Assembly (NCBI RefSeq): GCF_946478805.1
Contig: NZ_CAMLDC010000009.1
Span: 1 to 64,000 of the forward strand
Length of the DNA: 64,000 nt
DNA from: an uncultured Fluviicola sp.
GTDB lineage: Bacteria; Bacteroidota; Bacteroidia; Flavobacteriales; Crocinitomicaceae
Direction of reading: 5' to 3'
Shown: in pieces, positions 60,745-64,000 of the stretch
Numbering within the stretch: the first letter of the stretch is position 1
How the letters are laid out: each line of letters begins with the position of its first letter
Translations under genes and position numbers: made by a program
Notes under the pieces: model-generated
What the model was told of the DNA's origin: nothing
Database searches by the model: none
What the model saw: the letters and a program-made list of their open reading frames with translations, nothing else

Positions 60745-61323
60745 TTATAATATTTTCAGTGCCCCTTTAATCAATTCTTCCACAGATTCATCTCCGGTGG
60801 CAATTTTTTCAATTGCTTTCTCTGCTGATTTTTTATCAAAACCTAAAGAAATCAAAGCAGTTAACGCATCAAATCGATTTGTATTGTTTCCGACAAAAAT
60901 ATTTGTTGCATCATTCCATTCCACCTTCAACATCTTATCTTTCAAATCGATAATAACCCGTTGGGCAGTTTTTGCTCCAATTCCTTTTATCGCTTGTATA
61001 GAACGCACATCTTCCGTTTGTATTGCATTTGCAATCTCATTTGGTGACATAGAGGAAAGCATTAAAATGGCGGTGTTCGGTCCGATTCCGGAAACCGACA
61101 GCAAGAAATTGAACACATCGCGTTCTTCAGGAGTAGCAAAGCCGAATAGCAAATGCGCGTCTTCCCTGATAATTTGTTGGGTCAATACCTTTACTGATTC
61201 GGCACTCCCGATTGCCGAAAAGGTGTTTAGAGATATTTTCACGAAATACCCTACGCCACCGCACTCAATAATCAAGTTGGTAGGGTTTTTCTCTATTAAA
61301 CGTCCGTTAAGATGTGCTATCAT
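60745..61323 (-). CDS. ruvA: Holliday junction DNA helicase subunit RuvA
   Basis: RuvA, 192 residues, tetramer that binds four-way junctions and loads RuvB. Domain I (OB fold) begins MIAHLNGRLIEKNPTNLIIE. Domain II has the two helix-hairpin-helix motifs 'LLSVSGIGPNTAILMLSSM' and 'IQAIKGIGAKTAQRVIIDLK'. Domain III is 'DALTALISLGFDKKSAEKAI'. It starts three bases after maeB and precedes sprA by 40 bases. ruvC and ruvB are not in the window. Confidence 0.96.
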   Translation of the reverse strand: MIAHLNGRLIEKNPTNLIIECGGVGYFVKISLNTFSAIGSAESVKVLTQQIIREDAHLLFGFATPEERDVFNFLLSVSGIGPNTAILMLSSMSPNEIANAIQTEDVRSIQAIKGIGAKTAQRVIIDLKDKMLKVEWNDATNIFVGNNTNRFDALTALISLGFDKKSAEKAIEKIATGDESVEELIKGALKIL

Positions 61324-61326
61324 GAA

Positions 61327-63591
61327 TTACTTTGTTTGTGCATCAACGACTGCCACTTTTACCATATTTACAATTTCGCGAACTGATGACCCCATTTGCA
61401 ATACATGAATGGATTTTTTCAGTCCCACCAAGACAGGTCCGATTGCGTCACCTTCTGTAATCTCCTGCAACAATTTGTATGCGATATTTCCGGAAGAAAG
61501 ATTCGGGAAAATCAAAGTATTCACCTCTTTATTTGCCAATTGAGAAAAAGAAAACTTCTCATTCATCAGTTCGTTATTCAAGGCAAAATTTGCCTGAACC
61601 TCCCCATCAACGACCAATGTCGGATGGTTTTCATGCAAAATTTTCACTGCTTCAGCCATTTTTTCGGAATCGTCACCAGGAGCCGAACCAAAATTGGAAT
61701 AACTCAACAATGCAATTTTCGGAGTCACTTTCAGTTTTCGGAGTGTCCGGGCAACATTGAATGTAATTTCCGCAATCTGTTCTGCAGTAGGATTCATATT
61801 GATGGTCGTATCTGCCAGGAACATCGGGCCTCTTTTGGTATTCAAGATATAAACTCCTGCAACTGTCTTCACATCTTTTTGCAAACCGATTACCTGAATG
61901 GCCGGACGAACAACGTCTCTGTAATTCCTTGTCAAGCCGGAAATCATTGCATCCGCGTCACCCATTTCCACCATCATGGCACCAAAATGATTTCGCTCAC
62001 GCATCAATTGAATGGCTTCGTACTCCGTAACCCCTTTACGTTTGCGTTTCTCGAAGAATGCTTTCCCATAAATTTGTCGACGCATTTTCTCCGTATCGGA
62101 TTTCGGGTCGATGATGGTCATATTCGGAATTTCAATCGAATATTCTGCAACCAGCGATTCAATCAATTTTCTTCTTCCCAATAAAATCGGGATGCATATT
62201 CCTTCCTCAGAAGTATTCTGAGCAGCTTTTAAAATCTTTACATTATCTGCTTCGGCAAAAACAACTCGTTTCGGGTTGCTCTGTGCTTTTGTCGTAAGGT
62301 TACGGACCAATTTATTATCCAGTCCCAATCTCTTTTTGAGAATCATTTCATACTCATCCCAATCGGTAATCGGATTTTTTGCAATTCCGGATTCCATTGC
62401 CGCACGGGCAACCGCAGGTGCGACATGATAGATCAAACGGGGGTCCAATGGTTTCGGGATGATTTGATCCCTTCCAAAAGAAATATGTTTTTCCCCGTAA
62501 GCTTCAATTACCTCCTCCGGGATTGTTTCCTTCGCCAGGTTAGCAATTGCCTTTACCGCTGCCAATTTCATTTCCTCATTGATCCCGGTAGCTCTGACAT
62601 CCAAAGCTCCTCTAAAGATAAATGGGAATCCAAGTACATTATTCACTTGATTAGGATGATCGGAACGCCCGGTTGCCATGATAATATCATTGCGGGTTGC
62701 CATAGCATCCTTATAGGAAATCTCCGGATCCGGATTAGCCAGGGCAAAAACGATCGGGTTTTTAGCCATTGCAGCAATCATATCTTTAGAAACGATATTT
62801 CCTTTCGACAAGCCGATGAAGACATCTGCTCCTTTGAAGGACTCTTCCAGACTTGAATTTTTCTTGTGTGTAGCAAATAACCGCTTCATTTCATCCAAAT
62901 CCGTTCTTTCGGCATGAATTAACCCTTTGCTGTCGAACATAAAGATGTTGTTCACCGATGCTCCCAAAGCCATGTACAATTTAGCACATGAGATTGCAGC
63001 AGCTCCGGCTCCTGAAATAACGATCTTAACTTTTCCAATTTTCTTTTTGGCAAGCTCCAATGCATTCAATAATGCAGCAGCAGAAATGATAGCGGTTCCA
63101 TGTTGATCATCGTGCATCAATGGAATATCCAATTCCTCCTTTAAACGACGTTCTATTTCAAAAGCCTCCGGTGCTTTGATATCTTCCAGGTTGATTCCTC
63201 CGAAAGTCGGGGCAATCGCTTTCACTGTTTGAATGAACAATTCCGGATCTTTTGCGTCAATTTCAATGTCAAAGACATCGATATCTGCAAAGATCTTGAA
63301 GAGCAGTCCCTTTCCTTCCATAACCGGCTTTGAAGCCAACGGACCAATATCTCCTAATCCAAGAACTGCAGTTCCGTTAGAAATAACAGCTACCAGGTTT
63401 GCCTTACTCGTGTACTTATAGACGTCTGACGGATTCTCAGCAATCTTTAAACATGGCTCAGCCACTCCGGGAGAGTATGCTAAAGATAAGTCACGTTGAG
63501 AAGCGTAAGGTTTTGTTGGGACAACCTCAATTTTTCCCGGTCTTCCGGAAGCATGATAATCTAACGCGTCTTGTTTGCGAACTTTTGCCAT
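61327..63591 (-). CDS. maeB: NADP-dependent malic enzyme (MaeB type)
   Basis: A 754-residue bifunctional-architecture malic enzyme making pyruvate and CO2 from malate. The N-terminal malic enzyme part (about 1-425) has '[20 protein letters not shown]', '[20 protein letters not shown]' and the NAD(P) loop '[20 protein letters not shown]'. The C-terminal phosphotransacetylase-like domain (about 430-754) has '[20 protein letters not shown]' and '[16 protein letters not shown]'. In MaeB that domain is usually regulatory (acetyl-CoA inhibition) rather than active. It is the first gene of maeB-ruvA-sprA. TAACTTTA, one base off a -7 box, lies about 23 bp upstream. Confidence 0.95.
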   Translation of the reverse strand: MAKVRKQDALDYHASGRPGKIEVVPTKPYASQRDLSLAYSPGVAEPCLKIAENPSDVYKYTSKANLVAVISNGTAVLGLGDIGPLASKPVMEGKGLLFKIFADIDVFDIEIDAKDPELFIQTVKAIAPTFGGINLEDIKAPEAFEIERRLKEELDIPLMHDDQHGTAIISAAALLNALELAKKKIGKVKIVISGAGAAAISCAKLYMALGASVNNIFMFDSKGLIHAERTDLDEMKRLFATHKKNSSLEESFKGADVFIGLSKGNIVSKDMIAAMAKNPIVFALANPDPEISYKDAMATRNDIIMATGRSDHPNQVNNVLGFPFIFRGALDVRATGINEEMKLAAVKAIANLAKETIPEEVIEAYGEKHISFGRDQIIPKPLDPRLIYHVAPAVARAAMESGIAKNPITDWDEYEMILKKRLGLDNKLVRNLTTKAQSNPKRVVFAEADNVKILKAAQNTSEEGICIPILLGRRKLIESLVAEYSIEIPNMTIIDPKSDTEKMRRQIYGKAFFEKRKRKGVTEYEAIQLMRERNHFGAMMVEMGDADAMISGLTRNYRDVVRPAIQVIGLQKDVKTVAGVYILNTKRGPMFLADTTINMNPTAEQIAEITFNVARTLRKLKVTPKIALLSYSNFGSAPGDDSEKMAEAVKILHENHPTLVVDGEVQANFALNNELMNEKFSFSQLANKEVNTLIFPNLSSGNIAYKLLQEITEGDAIGPVLVGLKKSIHVLQMGSSVREIVNMVKVAVVDAQTK

Positions 63592-63662
63592 ATAAATAAG
63601 ATTGTAAGGGGGGATAAAGTTAATAAATCTTACTACAAGAGCACCAAAAGTTCGTATAAAAA

Positions 63663-63693
63663 GAAAGCCCCGGCGATAAATGCCGGGGCTTTC
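63663..63693 (-). terminator. Terminator of right-edge T9SS gene
   Basis: On the minus strand GAAAGCCCCGGC and GCCGGGGCTTTC form a perfect 12-bp stem with a 7-base loop, followed by TTTTT. It lies 20 bp after the stop of the partial gene at 63713. Confidence 0.95.
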
Positions 63694-63712
63694 CCAAATA
63701 ATTATCTGTGAA

Positions 63713-64000
63713 TTACTTCACCATCAATTTTTGTGTGTAAGAACCTGTCTCATTTGCAATTGATATCAAGTAGTTTCCTGCTACCAAACCTGTAACCGGA
63801 ACTGCTACTGCAGTAGAACCTGCACCAGTAACAACTTTCGATGCAACTGTACGTCCTGCCAAATCAATGATTGAAACTGTGTAATCTCCACCTTGTCCTT
63901 CAAATTTCACGTTTACAACGTCAGATGCCGGGTTAGGGAAAACTTCCATATTGATTGTTTTTGCCTCAGCCAAACCTAATGTTGCCAAAGAAATTTCTTT
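63713..64000 (-). CDS. C-terminal part of a T9SS cargo protein (partial)
   Basis: The last 95 codons of a gene running off the right edge; the frame is open to base 64000, so no start is visible. The sequence KEISLATLGLAEAKTINMEV, then FPNPASDVVNVKFEGQGGDY and IDLAGRTVASKVV, and GNYLISIANETGSYTQKLMV, is a complete type A sorting domain (FPNP-x-S-D, L-x-G-R, G-x-Y, K-L-x-V). The upstream cargo part is not available. A strong terminator follows, so it is the last gene of its unit. Confidence 0.9.
   Translation of the reverse strand, partial: KEISLATLGLAEAKTINMEVFPNPASDVVNVKFEGQGGDYTVSIIDLAGRTVASKVVTGAGSTAVAVPVTGLVAGNYLISIANETGSYTQKLMVK

Noticed and set aside
60797..61408. 203-codon plus-strand frame
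   Set aside because: Antisense to ruvA, which has full domain support.
61396..62184. 262-codon plus-strand frame
   Set aside because: Antisense to maeB; Cys/His-rich nonsense composition.

Overview
The window is chromosomal DNA of a Bacteroidota bacterium, most likely order Flavobacteriales. A Crocinitomicaceae/Fluviicola-like source is my inference. The evidence is a complete type IX secretion (T9SS) translocon gene, sprA; several secreted proteins with type A or type B T9SS sorting domains; a PorP/SprF-type outer membrane protein; many short lipoproteins; promoters of the Bacteroidota form (TTTG, about 19 nt, TAnnTTTG); and few Shine-Dalgarno sequences. I saw no tRNA, rRNA, CRISPR array, transposase or phage gene. 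No stretch above 300 bp lacks an assignable feature.

Layout. 1-5602 (minus strand): an accessory secretome operon with a coiled-coil GIGT-motif protein, a 975-aa T9SS-secreted hydrolase-like protein and three related lipoproteins; it ends in an octamer tandem repeat at the left edge. 5697-7960: acpP-fabF-rnc. 8121-9311: purN and a MarC-family protein (plus). 9319-10517: a STAS-like protein and a HisKA_2 histidine kinase. 10593-14901: mreB, a T9SS secreted protein and purH. 15102-19231: a CotH-kinase/TSP3 protein with a type B sorting domain, followed by its probable PorP/SprF partner. 19410-20567: a lipoprotein and a DUF2490 protein. 20668-25421: mreC-mreD-mrdA-rodA, cell elongation. 25488-29587: a cell-surface carbohydrate block (FkbM methyltransferase, flippase, galE, a beta-barrel protein). 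29767-36827: mixed envelope genes, including a frameshifted gene, a glycosyltransferase coupled to a GH114-like lipoprotein, an acyltransferase and a LETM1-related protein. 36946-38036: 1-Cys peroxiredoxin and DUF4395. 38109-41500: an M43 metalloprotease flanked by two members of an unusual poly-Gly-tailed lipoprotein family. 41605-46478: rimP-nusA-infB. 46605-47603: two lipoproteins behind the remnant of a T9SS gene. 47706-49882: an aldose epimerase and a CBS/DUF21 protein. 49918-53389: purQ-purD, a DUF6427 protein and a GNAT protein. 53391-63591: maeB-ruvA-sprA. 63713-64000: the tail of a further T9SS cargo gene.

How it fits together. Housekeeping blocks for cell shape, purine synthesis, fatty acid synthesis and translation/transcription alternate with lineage-specific envelope and secretome genes. 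SprA would export the sorting-domain proteins encoded here, and the PorP/SprF-like protein probably serves the type B cargo beside it. The most interesting signals are a terminator-like hairpin between a strong promoter and the rimP-nusA start codon, the poly-Gly lipoprotein family around the M43 protease, and three small envelope genes that each appear one nucleotide out of frame. Also notable are two related palindromic intergenic elements, promoter boxes that nearly touch start codons, and a split mre cluster.
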